DNA of 64,000 bases, taken from assembly GCA_004557905.1 (NCBI GenBank), contig SFFH01000002.1, positions 4,555-68,554 of the forward strand, read 5' to 3'. The notes beneath the pieces are model-generated. The model searched no databases. It saw only the letters and a list, made by a program, of their open reading frames with translations, and was not told the origin of the DNA. Made by a program: the position numbers and the translations under genes. This stretch comes from Clostridiales bacterium. Lineage in GTDB: Bacteria; Bacillota; Clostridia; Christensenellales; Aristaeellaceae. Shown one piece after another: positions 63,784 through 64,000 of this stretch (its first letter is position 1; the number at the start of each line of letters is the position of its first letter).

Positions 63784-63830
63784 ATAGGGCTGCCGCCCTA
63801 TGACCTGCCTGAGGGACACATGTCCCTCAG
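63784..63830 (+). other. Two consecutive stem-loops between binding protein and permease
   Basis: ATAGGGC-TGCC-GCCCTAT (63784-63801), then CTGAGGGACA-CA-TGTCCCTCAG (63809-63830), perfect 7- and 10-base arms. Neither is followed by a long T run; ACTCCCTTCTTC follows the second. Possible attenuator or RNA-stability element, or a copy of a dispersed palindromic repeat. Confidence 0.6.
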
Positions 63831-63902
63831 ACTCCCTTCTTCGCTTCGCGGCTAAATAAGCAGGCGTGCGAATCGATGAAAATCTGATGTTGGAGCGATT
63901 CT

Positions 63903-64000
63903 ATGAGAAAGAAGAACGGAGCGCTGATGCTCATCACGGCCCTGGTCTACGTCTTCCTGATCGGCCCGCTGCTGGTCATCGCCGCGGCTTCTTTCAGCGA
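63903..64000 (+). CDS. PotC-type ABC transporter permease, partial
   Basis: ATG 63903 (GGAG 7-10 bases upstream) opens a frame cut by the right edge after about 32 codons: a short basic start (MRKKNGALM) and one TM helix (LITALVYVFLIGPLLVIAAA) followed by SFS. Start, topology and operon position after the PotB-, PotA- and PotD-like genes fit the second permease of the importer. Confidence 0.7.
   Translation, partial: MRKKNGALMLITALVYVFLIGPLLVIAAASFS

Overview
The window is GC-rich bacterial DNA, densely coded, with strong Shine-Dalgarno sites (AGGAGG-type) before most genes. The SRP cluster (ylxM-ffh-rpsP-khpA-rimM), a YesM/YesN-type two-component pair, many binding-protein-dependent transporters and a radical-SAM sulfatase-maturating enzyme point to an anaerobic member of the Bacillota (Clostridia), probably gut-associated. 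That placement is inference from gene content. No rRNA, tRNA, CRISPR array, phage or transposase gene was seen.

Left end (1-6250, all minus strand): four exported proteins (a chagasin-type protease-inhibitor protein cut by the window edge, a small exported protein, an SH3b protein, and an exported choloylglycine-hydrolase-like Ntn amidase), a small two-TM protein, then a tightly overlapping operon of an ECF-type sigma factor, a paralogous two-TM protein, a multi-pass membrane protein and a PrsW-type intramembrane protease. 6300-13560 (plus): a LacI regulator, a tripartite tricarboxylate transporter (TctC-TctB-TctA), a cytoplasmic Cys-type sulfatase and its anaerobic maturase, which together look like a sulfated-compound uptake and desulfation locus. 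13790-23640 (plus): a YesM/YesN-type two-component system, a CUT1 sugar ABC transporter and two FAD-dependent oxidoreductases. 23740-35700: a divergent LysR regulator, an M20 amidohydrolase, a complete dipeptide/oligopeptide ABC transporter, a C45 autoproteolytic acyltransferase/hydrolase, an MFS-like membrane protein and an AbgB-like M20 hydrolase, a candidate N-acyl amino acid or peptide-amide scavenging locus.

35900-39010: a cobalamin riboswitch with a terminator platform precedes a BtuFCD-type ABC importer. Next are an ECF S component and a DUF3842 protein (minus), a TIGR04076 protein, a DMT-type exporter and a GNAT acetyltransferase. 42430-45420 is the housekeeping SRP/ribosome cluster, followed not by trmD-rplS but by two exported proteins of unknown function. 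48490-54130 (minus) holds a MATE exporter, a TRAP dicarboxylate-type transporter (DctP-DctQ-DctM) and a PfkB kinase. 54248-56790 holds an AbgA-like M20 hydrolase and a metal-dependent amidohydrolase, each missing one conserved block with a frame change. 57059-60700 is an RbsB/RbsA/RbsC-type sugar ABC importer. 60904-64000 is a PotABCD/Fbp-like importer whose ATPase also carries an internal gap and frame change and whose last permease runs off the right edge.

A recurring design is visible: in six separate importers the binding-protein gene and the downstream permease or ATPase genes are separated by a strong stem-loop, often a full intrinsic terminator. Such elements would give high binding protein and low membrane-component expression.
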